5,438 bases of DNA, from positions 1 to 5,438 of the forward strand of contig DVOT01000008.1 in the NCBI GenBank assembly GCA_018713425.1, written 5' to 3'. This stretch comes from Alectryocaccomicrobium faecavium. Lineage in GTDB: Bacteria; Bacillota; Clostridia; Christensenellales; Aristaeellaceae. The notes under the pieces are model-generated. The model ran no database searches and was not told the origin of the DNA. It saw nothing but the letters and a program-made list of their open reading frames with translations. The stretch's first letter is position 1, and each line of letters begins with the position of its first letter. The translations under genes were made by a program, and so were the position numbers. This document shows positions 1 through 5,438 of this stretch, piece by piece.

Positions 1-88
<88 letters not shown>

Positions 89-310
89 CCCTTTCGGCAA
101 AATTTTATGTAGCACACCCCTCCGCCACGCACAGAGGAATCCCCACTATGACCACCAATTATAATACCATTTTTCTGTAAAAAATCAAGCATTTCTGCGC
201 GAATAGATGTTTTTCAACACGAGCAGACGCTTGGGAAACTGAGCAAAAGGAAAAATATTAAAATACCGACCAAAGTCTTGTGCGGGAAATGGAGAGAATG
301 GTGTAACATC
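89..310. other. AT-richer intergenic stretch without a recognisable gene
   Basis: No open frame here has a ribosome binding site, coding-like composition or a recognisable protein. Apart from the leftward promoter candidate at 158-188 I see no tRNA, no riboswitch core and no strong terminator. It separates the tetranucleotide locus on the left from the hairpin repeat that begins near 311. Confidence 0.6.
158..188 (-). promoter_or_regulatory. Candidate leftward promoter upstream of the repeat-bearing frame
   Basis: A perfect minus-strand TATAAT lies at 158-163. The best upstream partner is TTGATT at 183-188, with a 19-base spacer, longer than the preferred 17. The surroundings are AT-rich compared with the operon, as expected of a promoter region. 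A transcript starting near 150 would have a leader of about 70 bases before the ATG at 79. The -10 box is convincing and the -35 box is weak. Confidence 0.4.
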
Positions 311-417
311 CCCTCAACCCCTCAGTCAGCTTCGCTGACAGCGTCCTCAGTTCGGCATAGTCAATCCGCATCGTTCGCAAGCTCACTCGCGGCTTTCCTT
401 GCCTCACTGGACTCATC

Positions 418-448
418 GGCGGCTATTGCAGCCACTGGCTGCGCCGCC
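418..448. other. Two-tier hairpin in the B-C insert of the left repeat
   Basis: Outer arms GGCGGC (418-423) and GCCGCC (443-448) enclose inner arms GCAGCC (428-433) and GGCTGC (437-442) around a three-base loop. The only unpaired bases are the loop and a four-base bulge (424-427). Twelve perfect GC-rich pairs suggest a real fold. It has no counterpart in the right-hand copy. Confidence 0.6.
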
Positions 449-599
449 TCTTTCGTCCCCCTTACGCAGGGGAGCCTTTTGGATAGTGGTATGCCGCAGG
501 GAGTAGCACTGGCCAAAAGCCTCCCTTTGGAACCAAAGGGGCGCACGAAGGCCGCCGCCAGTGGCGGAAACAGGCCGTAGTAAGCCCAGTGAAACAGGG

Positions 600-643
600 A
601 ACATCGCAAGTGCGCTTTGCGCACGAAGCGAGGCGACCATGTT
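600..643. other. Long imperfect hairpin in the A-B insert of the left repeat
   Basis: A perfect core pairs GTGCGC (610-615) with GCGCAC (619-624) across a TTT loop. The outer arms AACAT (600-604) and ATGTT (639-643) also pair, and CGC/GCG triplets between them pair with small bulges. The right-hand repeat copy lacks this unit, so it is either an insertion into the left copy or a unit lost from the right one. Confidence 0.55.
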
Positions 644-683
644 GAACTGTGGAACGGTGGCACGGCGCAGCCGTGACGGAGGG

Positions 684-708
684 ATTCAAAGAAACCAAAC
701 TTTGGTCT
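684..708 (-). terminator. Weak possible terminator of the four-gene operon
   Basis: Just after the TAA at 711-713, arms ACCAA (minus strand) and TTGGT pair across three bases, extended by one wobble and one A-T pair, and are followed by TTTCTTTG. The stem is short and AT-rich, so efficiency is doubtful. The GC-rich hairpins of the adjacent repeat, one of which is followed by CTTTTGG in the direction of transcription, may do more of the work. Confidence 0.3.
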
Positions 709-710
709 TT

Positions 711-1901
711 TTATCCCTGCCGCCTGGCGCGCAGGCGGTGCGCCAGATTGAGAATCACGGCACACAGCGCGCTGATTACGCCCCAGCGCAGCAGCGTGCC
801 AAAGAAGCAGACGCGCGCGTATTCGGCGGTTTGCACCTTCACGGGCTTGGCCATGGCGGTGGTCAGCTCCCAGAAGCGCGCCTCCAGCGAAGACCATTCC
901 ACAATCACTTCCGGCACCCATTCCGTGAACACATAAAGCGGCTCGATGAGCAACGAGAGCAGCGCGAAGGCCGCGCCCAAAATGGCGGCCAATCCCAGCA
1001 GCCACAGCGCCGCGGAGCCGAACACCTGCCTCATCATGCTGCGGAAATACTCCACCTTCAGCCGCGCGCGCCATTCGCGCACGCCCGCGCCAACGCGGCG
1101 CAGGAGCCGCTTCAGCAAAAAGAGCAGCACGGCCATCGCGAACAGCACCACCAGCAGGCGCACGATCATCCCGGCGCGCATTCCTTCCTTAGAAAGATCG
1201 TAAAAATCGCCGCCGGAGCGCCAGTTCCCTGCCGCCTCGGTGAAAAACGTCGTCGCGCCCGTCGCCGGGATGGGCACGCCGGAAAGCGTCACCACGTCCA
1301 TCTGCACAAAATCCCGCGCCAGCCGCTGGATGGGCACATACGCGCCCATGGCGTCCGTATCGCCCACCTGGCGCGTATGGCGCACCACGCCGATCACCTC
1401 GTACCAGATGCCGCCGATTTGCAGCTGGCTGCCCACGGCTTCCGCCCCCTGGAAGATGGCGAAGGCGAGCGGCTCATCCAGCACCACCACATTGGCTCCC
1501 TCGCGCAGCTCGGCCTCGCCAATCAGCCGTCCTTCGAGCAGAAAGCGGGGATACACATCGAACCAGCCCACGCCCACGCCTGTGAGCGTGCCGCTGCCGC
1601 TGCCACCCGCTTCCGCCGAAAACGACTGCCCATAGGCAAAGGCGCTGATGGCAGAGGCCGAAAGGTTCTCCGCCAGCGTTTCGCGCTGGGTTTCCCAGGA
1701 TTCGATCAGGCCATATAGCGCGCTTTTGGCTTCCTCCGCTTTGCCCTCTTCCCCACCGGCGCTGGACGGTTGCGTTTCCGTGGGCGCGGGGATGGCGTAT
1801 TGCAACAGGTTCGGAACGCGCCACAGCCCCACGGCCCCGATCGCCGTAACGCACAGCGCCACGATGCACAGCCACAGCGCGCAGATTTTCTTGTTCCGCA
1901 T
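711..1901 (-). CDS. MacB/FtsX-like membrane protein with extracytoplasmic core domain, no ATPase
   Basis: The 396-residue product has a signal-anchor helix at about 8-27, an acidic low-complexity linker at about 38-60, a soluble outer domain to about 240, then three hydrophobic helices at about 247-264, 296-318 and 365-388. This is the four-helix layout of the MacB/FtsX permease family. Residues about 115-195 resemble the MacB periplasmic core: a GRL motif (124-126), a VVVLDE stretch (138-143) typical of the segment where MacB proteins name a new state, then GSQLQIGG and a V-I-G-V-V strand. The helix bundle is divergent, and I do not see the usual conserved FtsX motifs there. The start is ATG, 12 bases after the TAG of the adaptor gene; the ribosome binding site is poor (GGGGTGG), so translation is probably coupled. 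A role as partner of the adjacent adaptor is inferred. No ATPase is encoded nearby, so it may be a mechanotransmission or structural subunit. Confidence 0.72.
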   Translation of the reverse strand: MRNKKICALWLCIVALCVTAIGAVGLWRVPNLLQYAIPAPTETQPSSAGGEEGKAEEAKSALYGLIESWETQRETLAENLSASAISAFAYGQSFSAEAGGSGSGTLTGVGVGWFDVYPRFLLEGRLIGEAELREGANVVVLDEPLAFAIFQGAEAVGSQLQIGGIWYEVIGVVRHTRQVGDTDAMGAYVPIQRLARDFVQMDVVTLSGVPIPATGATTFFTEAAGNWRSGGDFYDLSKEGMRAGMIVRLLVVLFAMAVLLFLLKRLLRRVGAGVREWRARLKVEYFRSMMRQVFGSAALWLLGLAAILGAAFALLSLLIEPLYVFTEWVPEVIVEWSSLEARFWELTTAMAKPVKVQTAEYARVCFFGTLLRWGVISALCAVILNLAHRLRARRQG

Positions 1902-1913
1902 GCCGCCACCCCG

Positions 1914-3251
1914 CTAGTTCGTGTACTGCATGACCGTCATGTTTTCGGAAATGGGCCGGTCTTCCATGTAAGCGATGTCGTAATAGCTGATGTCCTCGGC
2001 AATGGAGCAAACGCCGTCGATTTCCGCCAGCACGGTCACAGCCAGTTTTTCCGTCACCATGCTCATGGCGCCAAAGGTGCTCTGCTGCTGGCGAATGATG
2101 TACACATAGCGCTCGTCCCCACTGCCGCGCACCGCGCTGGAGGCGATCAGGGAAGTATTGGTCTGCGCCCGGTACTCGATGGTGATGTTCGTGGCGTTTT
2201 GCAAAAGCGAATACGCGCCGCCCATGTCGTCAATCAGGCCTTCGTCCAGCGCGATGTCCGCGTAGCGGTTCCCGTCCACCGTCACGCCCGTGGAGGCCAC
2301 TTCGCTTTCCAGTTCGCGCCCCCGGCTGGTGGAGAACGTCGCCGCCATGCCGCTGGAAATGTTCACCTCGATATCCGAAATATCCGCCCGCAGCACGGGC
2401 AGGGTTTCCAGCGGGCAATAGCTGTAGGCCGCGCCGCTGGGATCGAAGCTTTCGCCCTTCTTCACATCCACGCTGACGATATAACCGTCCACTGGGGCGC
2501 GCACCGCGCCCAGTTCCTTTTGCGCCACGCTGAGGGCCAGCATATCGCTTTCCAGTTGGGCAAGCTTATCGTTCAATTCCTTGCGCTGGGTGATATAGGT
2601 GCGCGTGGCTTCGGGCACGGAATAGCGCGAGGCCTGCTGCATGGCCTCTTCCGCCTCCGCCTGGCTGGCCTTGGCCGCGTTCCAATCGGCCACGGCCTGT
2701 TTGAGCTCGTCGCTGGCTGTTTCGGGAACCGCGCCGTTTTCGTCCAGATCGAGGTTTTCATAGGCCAGCAGGGTTTCCATGGCGATTTGCTTTTCCAGCG
2801 CGGCCTGCGTAGCGTCGCTGAGCGCATAATAGGCCTCCGCCCACAGCGTGTCCGTGCGCGAAAGGCGGGTGGAACCGTTGGCCTGCTCCAGATCCATCAG
2901 TTCCATATAGCTGGATTCGTACTCCGCGCGCTTATCGCTCATGGTCTTTTCGTAATCGGCGATTTCGGCCTCGAAGATCACGTCGCCCGCCGCCACCTGA
3001 TAGCCCGGCAGCACGTTCACCTTGGTGACCTGCAGCGATTGCCCGCTCGCGTCCACGAACACCTCTTCCTCCTCCAGGAAGGTAAGCTCGCCCGAAAGCG
3101 AAATCTGCTGGCGCATTTTGCCCTGCTGCGCGCGGGTGATGCGCACCTTGGCCGTCGCAATCGTGCGGATGGTGCCGGAAAAGAACATGCACAGCGCCAC
3201 CACCACGGCCAGAATGACCAACCCACGAATGGCAAATTTCTTCGTGTTCAT
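1914..3251 (-). CDS. HlyD/MacA-like membrane fusion (adaptor) protein
   Basis: The 445-residue product has one N-terminal anchor helix (about 8-25). A first half-lipoyl segment lies at about 48-96 and contains GYQVAAGD (83-90). A long Glu/Gln/Ala-rich helical hairpin at about 97-245 should form a coiled coil. The second half-lipoyl segment, with VRAPVDGYI (250-258) and VKKGESF, is followed by beta-barrel and membrane-proximal regions ending in DRPISENMTVM (431-441). This order is typical of periplasmic adaptor proteins of ABC exporters, which in single-membrane bacteria (Bacillus YknX, for example) stand on the outer face of the membrane. The ATG start has GGGGAG five bases upstream, and the gene begins 17 bases after the preceding stop. 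The closest expected partner is the MacB-like protein encoded directly after it. What is odd is its cotranscription with sugar-import permeases. Family assignment is firm; substrate is unknown. Confidence 0.88.
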   Translation of the reverse strand: MNTKKFAIRGLVILAVVVALCMFFSGTIRTIATAKVRITRAQQGKMRQQISLSGELTFLEEEEVFVDASGQSLQVTKVNVLPGYQVAAGDVIFEAEIADYEKTMSDKRAEYESSYMELMDLEQANGSTRLSRTDTLWAEAYYALSDATQAALEKQIAMETLLAYENLDLDENGAVPETASDELKQAVADWNAAKASQAEAEEAMQQASRYSVPEATRTYITQRKELNDKLAQLESDMLALSVAQKELGAVRAPVDGYIVSVDVKKGESFDPSGAAYSYCPLETLPVLRADISDIEVNISSGMAATFSTSRGRELESEVASTGVTVDGNRYADIALDEGLIDDMGGAYSLLQNATNITIEYRAQTNTSLIASSAVRGSGDERYVYIIRQQQSTFGAMSMVTEKLAVTVLAEIDGVCSIAEDISYYDIAYMEDRPISENMTVMQYTN

Positions 3252-3268
3252 TGCTGCTCCCCAATCCT

Positions 3269-4165
3269 TTATTTCAGTTCCGTGAGCTGCACGCCCATCA
3301 AAATATCCTGCTGGAAATACAGGTAGATAAACAGCGCGGGCAGGATGTACAGCGCGGCGCCCGCGAATTCCACGCCCGAGCTATTCTCCGTGAGCTGGTT
3401 GAACATCACGGAAAGCGGCATCAGGTCCGCGCGCTGGGTGAGATACGTCAGCGGTTGCTCCACCAGGTTCCAGCAATCCGCGAAGGAAAGCGCCGCCGCC
3501 GCGCCCAGAATCGGCCGGCACACCGGAATCACCACGTGGATGAAGCTGCGGAACGTGCCGGAGCCATCGATCTGCGCGGCCTCGATCAGCTCCTTGGGCA
3601 ACCCCACCATGAACTGCCGCAGCAGGAAAATGTAAAACGGCGAAAATACCGTGGGCAGGATGATGGACCAGACGGTGTTCAGCAACCCCAGCCGGCGCAG
3701 CGTGAGCACGTTGGGCACCATCGTCACCTGGAACGGCAGCAACATCAGCATGATGATCATGAAGAAGATGCCGTCGCGCCCCGGGAACTTGAAGCGGCTG
3801 AGCGCGTAGGCCATCAAAGGAATGACCAGCGCCTGCCCCACCAGAATGGCCGCCGTGTACATGGCGGAATTCACCAGCAGCCGCAAAACGGAAACGTCCT
3901 CGATCAGGATGTTATAATACTGGCTGAGCGAGAACACCTGCGGCGCGAGCTTGATATCCATCCACGCCTGCGCGTCGTAATTGCCGCGCGTTTCCATGAA
4001 CGCCTGGATTTCCTGCGGCGAAAAGAAGGAATACAGCGCCGTTAAAAACACCGGCAGCAGGATGAGCAGCGCCACCAGCGTGAGCAGCGTGCGCGAAACG
4101 ATGTGCGCTTTCCGCCTGCGCTGCCTGCGCCGCGCGCGGGAAAGCCGGATTTGCGAATTCTGCAT
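3269..4165 (-). CDS. Carbohydrate ABC transporter permease, MalG/UgpE-like
   Basis: This 298-residue inner-membrane permease is of usual length for the second CUT1 permease. A strongly basic N-terminus (7-19) precedes a first helix at about 25-47. Further hydrophobic segments follow at about 97-120, 131-155, 165-184, 210-228 and 266-284. The cytoplasmic EAA loop that docks the ATPase is clear at about 194-216: IEAAQIDGSG, then IPVCRP, with the conserved E-A-A and Gly. The C-terminal GVQLTELK sits where MalG proteins end in a similar helix cap. The ATG at 4165 has a near-ideal AAGGAGG (4174-4180) eight bases upstream, and this site overlaps the stop of the first permease gene, 13 bases away. 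It should form a heterodimer with that permease and import a sugar or other polyol-like solute, using an ATPase encoded elsewhere (MsmK/UgpC type). The substrate cannot be told from the sequence. Confidence 0.93.
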   Translation of the reverse strand: MQNSQIRLSRARRRQRRRKAHIVSRTLLTLVALLILLPVFLTALYSFFSPQEIQAFMETRGNYDAQAWMDIKLAPQVFSLSQYYNILIEDVSVLRLLVNSAMYTAAILVGQALVIPLMAYALSRFKFPGRDGIFFMIIMLMLLPFQVTMVPNVLTLRRLGLLNTVWSIILPTVFSPFYIFLLRQFMVGLPKELIEAAQIDGSGTFRSFIHVVIPVCRPILGAAAALSFADCWNLVEQPLTYLTQRADLMPLSVMFNQLTENSSGVEFAGAALYILPALFIYLYFQQDILMGVQLTELK

Positions 4166-4173
4166 GCGCCGCC

Positions 4174-4180
4174 CCTCCTT
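4174..4180 (-). promoter_or_regulatory. Strong ribosome binding site overlapping the upstream stop codon
   Basis: AAGGAGG on the minus strand shares two bases with the TAA (4179-4181) of the first permease gene and stands eight bases before the ATG of the second. This fixes the start of the second permease and suggests coupled, near-equal synthesis of the two subunits. Confidence 0.9.
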
Positions 4181-5033
4181 ACGACAAATTCTTTTGCAGG
4201 TTCCGCTGGATCAAAAACAGCACCCCGAAGAGCGCGAACACGATCAGCGCGAAACTGTAGGCCGCCGTGGTAACGTTTTGATAATTCAGCTTGGAGAACA
4301 TGTTGTTCATATAGTTTTGCAGGGTGTAAACGGCGGGATCGGGATACGCGCCGCCGATGAAATACACTTCTTTAAAAATTTTGAACGCGTTGATCCACGC
4401 GAGAATGAGCACCAGGAAGGCCGAGGGAACCACCAGCGGCAGCGTGATCTTGAACGCCTGGTAGCGAAAGCTCGCGCCTTCCAGCCGCGCGTATTCATAC
4501 AGCGGCTCTGGAATGGCCTGCAGCGCGGCCAGGAAGATGATCACGGCAAAGCCCAGGTTCTTCCATACGAACATCAAAATCACCGGAAAGCGCAGCCACG
4601 CGCCCTCCAGCCAGTTCACGCGCTCGCCGCCCAGCGCCACCACCAGCCGATTCACCGGGCCGCCAAAATCAAAGAACACCAGCCAGATGAGCAGCATGGC
4701 GGAGGACGGCATCAGATATGGCATCAAAATGCTGTTGCGGAAAAACGCGCCCTTGGGCTTGAGCTGGTTGAGCAAAACCGCCACCAGAAAGGAAAGCACC
4801 CACACCAGCGGCGTGCAGACGCAGGAAAGCAGCATGGTGTTCTTCAGCCCCAGCAGGAACATCTCGTTTTGCCACACGCTTTTGTAATTGTCGAACCAGA
4901 CGAAGGCGTTCTTGTAGCTGCCATCCGTAAAAGAATAATAGATGCCGCTGATAAAGGGGACGATATAGAAAATCACCAGCCCCAGCAGGCCTGGAAGCAG
5001 GTAAAGCAGCACCGATTTTTTCCGCGTAAACAA
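4179..5033 (-). CDS. Sugar ABC transporter permease, MalF/UgpA-like, TTG start
   Basis: This 284-residue inner-membrane permease is typical in length for the first permease of CUT1 carbohydrate importers. Helices lie at about 9-31, 67-90, 103-122, 150-172, 201-220 and 259-278. The early LLPGLLGLVIFYIVP segment is characteristic of the family, and YKSVWQNEMFLLGLKNT matches the usual loop before the second helix. The EAA loop for ATPase docking is at about 179-199: YEYARLEGAS, then ITLP, where the second position is Tyr instead of Ala. The start codon is TTG (5033-5031), supported by GGGAGG eight bases upstream and by the basic FTRKK before the first helix. It is the first gene of the operon. 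The binding protein that usually precedes or follows such genes is absent, so ligand delivery must come from a gene elsewhere or outside the window. Substrate unknown. Confidence 0.93.
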   Translation of the reverse strand: MFTRKKSVLLYLLPGLLGLVIFYIVPFISGIYYSFTDGSYKNAFVWFDNYKSVWQNEMFLLGLKNTMLLSCVCTPLVWVLSFLVAVLLNQLKPKGAFFRNSILMPYLMPSSAMLLIWLVFFDFGGPVNRLVVALGGERVNWLEGAWLRFPVILMFVWKNLGFAVIIFLAALQAIPEPLYEYARLEGASFRYQAFKITLPLVVPSAFLVLILAWINAFKIFKEVYFIGGAYPDPAVYTLQNYMNNMFSKLNYQNVTTAAYSFALIVFALFGVLFLIQRNLQKNLS

Positions 5034-5041
5034 TGGTTAAG

Positions 5042-5047
5042 CCTCCC
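5042..5047 (-). promoter_or_regulatory. Ribosome binding site deciding the TTG start
   Basis: GGGAGG on the minus strand lies eight bases before TTG at 5033. No in-frame ATG nearby would keep the basic N-terminus and complete first helix, so this site is the main argument for the TTG start. Confidence 0.8.
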
Positions 5048-5052
5048 GTGCC

Positions 5053-5091
5053 GCCGCGCACATGCGCGGCCATGATGGCGCCGCCGCGCCA
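5053..5091 (-). promoter_or_regulatory. Two consecutive GC-rich hairpins in the operon leader
   Basis: In the messenger sense the first hairpin (5076-5091) pairs TGGCGC with GCGCCA across a four-base loop. The second (5053-5070) pairs GCCGCGC with GCGCGGC across four bases, and it ends five bases before the GGGAGG ribosome binding site. Neither is followed by a T-run, so they are not intrinsic terminators. Their closeness to the binding site, together with a weak TTG start, suggests they limit or gate translation of the first permease. I recognise no known riboswitch or T-box core. Confidence 0.5.
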
Positions 5092-5171
5092 GGGATTGTA
5101 GGGCTTGCGCGCCCACTTTGTTAGACGAAGCAAGAGGAAAAAAGTTCCAGGAGAAACACAAAAAATCCTTG

Positions 5172-5200
5172 TTTGTAGAAAAGCGCCGTGGGTAAGACAA
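5172..5200 (-). promoter_or_regulatory. Candidate promoter of the transporter operon
   Basis: TTGTCT (5195-5200) and TACAAA (5172-5177) on the minus strand are separated by exactly 17 bases, each with four of six consensus matches. A transcript would have a leader of about 130 bases that includes the two GC-rich hairpins. A second -10-like TACAAT at 5095-5100 has no decent -35 partner. I find no convincing catabolite repression (CcpA) operator. Based on motif matching by eye. Confidence 0.4.
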
Positions 5201-5229
5201 TTGCCATCGCGGCAGTGTTGCGGTTTGTC

Positions 5230-5280
5230 AATCCCGCCGTCGCGGGCGCTGGCATGTTTGTTCCAATCCCTCCGTCGCGG
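5230..5280. repeat. 16-base direct repeat, 35-base period
   Basis: AATCCCGCCGTCGCGG (5230-5245) recurs as AATCCCTCCGTCGCGG (5265-5280) with one difference. The second copy opens the structured repeat element, so the first looks like a truncated extra copy of its left end. Confidence 0.7.
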
Positions 5281-5432
5281 CTGCGCCGCGCCACCTCCCT
5301 TTGGTCCCAAAGGGAGGCTTTTGGGCAGTGCTACTTCCTACGGTTGTGCCACTTCCCAAAAGGCTCCCCTTTCGCAAAAGAGGAGCTGTCGGCGTTAGCC
5401 GACTGAGAGGTGGCCCTTTCGCGCGGGATTGG
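5263..5432 (+). repeat. Structured intergenic repeat, compact copy
   Basis: The element has five hairpins in order: CGCGGC/GCCGCG (5276-5290); an 11-base perfect palindrome CCTCCCTTTGG/CCAAAGGGAGG (5294-5317); a longer stem of 12 pairs out of 13 between 5318-5330 and 5350-5362; GCTCCCCTTT/AAAGAGGAGC with one mismatch (5363-5386); and GTCGGC/GCCGAC (5388-5403). It is bounded by the inverted octamers CCAATCCC (5263-5270) and GGGATTGG (5425-5432). It carries no coding frame and lies upstream of the operon, reading away from it. The same modules recur inverted at 311-686. It resembles the small hairpin repeats that are abundant between genes in gut Clostridia; the family name is not known to me. 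Confidence 0.75.
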
Positions 5433-5438
5433 GCGCAC

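Larger units (their letters stand above)
311..686 (-). repeat. Structured intergenic repeat, long composite copy, inverted relative to the copy at 5263-5432
   Basis: Read on the minus strand, three modules occur in the same order as in the right-hand copy. Module A (656-686) is a hairpin with arms CACGGC and GCCGTG. Module B (467-542) is about 80 percent identical by eye to 5294-5370 and contains two hairpins. Module C (318-342) is a hairpin with arms GTCAGC and GCTGAC. Unlike the right copy, about 113 bases lie between A and B and about 125 between B and C, and both inserts carry their own hairpins. No transposase frame or long terminal inverted repeat is present, so this is a non-autonomous, REP- or MITE-like element and not an insertion sequence. 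It starts about 25 bases after the operon stop codon, in the direction of operon transcription, so it probably forms the operon's 3' untranslated region and may stabilise or end the transcript. Confidence 0.75.

Noticed and set aside
311..686. Insertion sequence or CRISPR array as explanation of the repeats
   Set aside because: There is no transposase frame, no target duplication that I can find, and no regularly spaced identical repeats with unique spacers.
361..1074. Minus-strand frame covering the end of the MacB-like gene and the left repeat
   Set aside because: It is out of frame with the real gene and its second half is translated hairpin repeat.
561..1718. Long open frame on the plus strand opposite the MacB-like gene (385 codons)
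   Set aside because: It is rich in His, Arg, Gln and Ala, lacks hydrophobic or domain structure, has no ribosome binding site, and is the shadow of a GC-rich minus-strand gene with clear topology.
1770..3326. 518-codon plus-strand frame opposite the adaptor gene
   Set aside because: Length alone is impressive, but the translation is His/Arg/Gly-rich without motifs, while the minus strand gives a complete HlyD-type protein with its own ribosome binding site.
3251..5075. Two further long plus-strand frames opposite the permease genes
   Set aside because: The compositions are Gln/His/Arg/Glu-rich and non-protein-like; the minus-strand permeases carry EAA motifs and regular helices.
5034..5200. 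Riboswitch, T-box or CcpA operator in the operon leader
   Set aside because: Only simple GC-rich hairpins are visible; no recognisable conserved core, specifier loop or good operator palindrome.

Overview
The window looks like chromosome from a GC-rich, gut-type Clostridia (Bacillota). This is an inference from three things: strong AAGGAGG-type ribosome binding sites, a Gram-positive style carbohydrate ABC importer without a local ATPase, and hairpin-rich intergenic repeats of a style I associate with Oscillospiraceae/Christensenellales genomes. No marker gene fixes the taxon.

Layout. From 5033 down to 711 on the minus strand runs one tight four-gene operon with gaps of 13, 17 and 12 nt. Its first two genes encode a CUT1-type sugar ABC permease pair (MalF/UgpA-like, with a TTG start, and MalG/UgpE-like). 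The third encodes a membrane-anchored HlyD/MacA-like adaptor with a long coiled coil. The fourth encodes a four-helix membrane protein with a MacB-like extracytoplasmic domain. The window holds no solute-binding protein, no ABC ATPase and no regulator. An importer permease pair is therefore fused, by operon structure, to an exporter-style adaptor and MacB-like subunit whose ATPase is missing.

The operon is flanked by two inverted copies of a structured intergenic repeat. The right copy (about 5263-5432) is compact. The left copy (about 311-686) has the same three modules in the same order, interrupted by two extra hairpin-bearing inserts. Two stems show compensatory base changes between the copies, so the folded shape appears to be conserved. 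The 5' leader of the operon (5034-5200) carries a plausible promoter and two GC-rich hairpins just upstream of the GGGAGG ribosome binding site.

The left end (1-312) is AT-richer and contains no complete gene. Bases 1-60 are a perfect tract of 15 TTGA units reaching the window edge. Read leftward on the minus strand, an ATG at 79 runs directly into this tract, which is TCAA on that strand, has no stop in any frame and encodes Asn-Gln-Ser-Ile repeats. This is the layout of a slipped-strand contingency (phase-variable) gene whose body lies outside the window. An alternative reading puts a TTGACT/TATGCT promoter at the same place, with the tract in the first transcribed bases. This is the most interesting signal here, together with the hybrid importer/adaptor operon.
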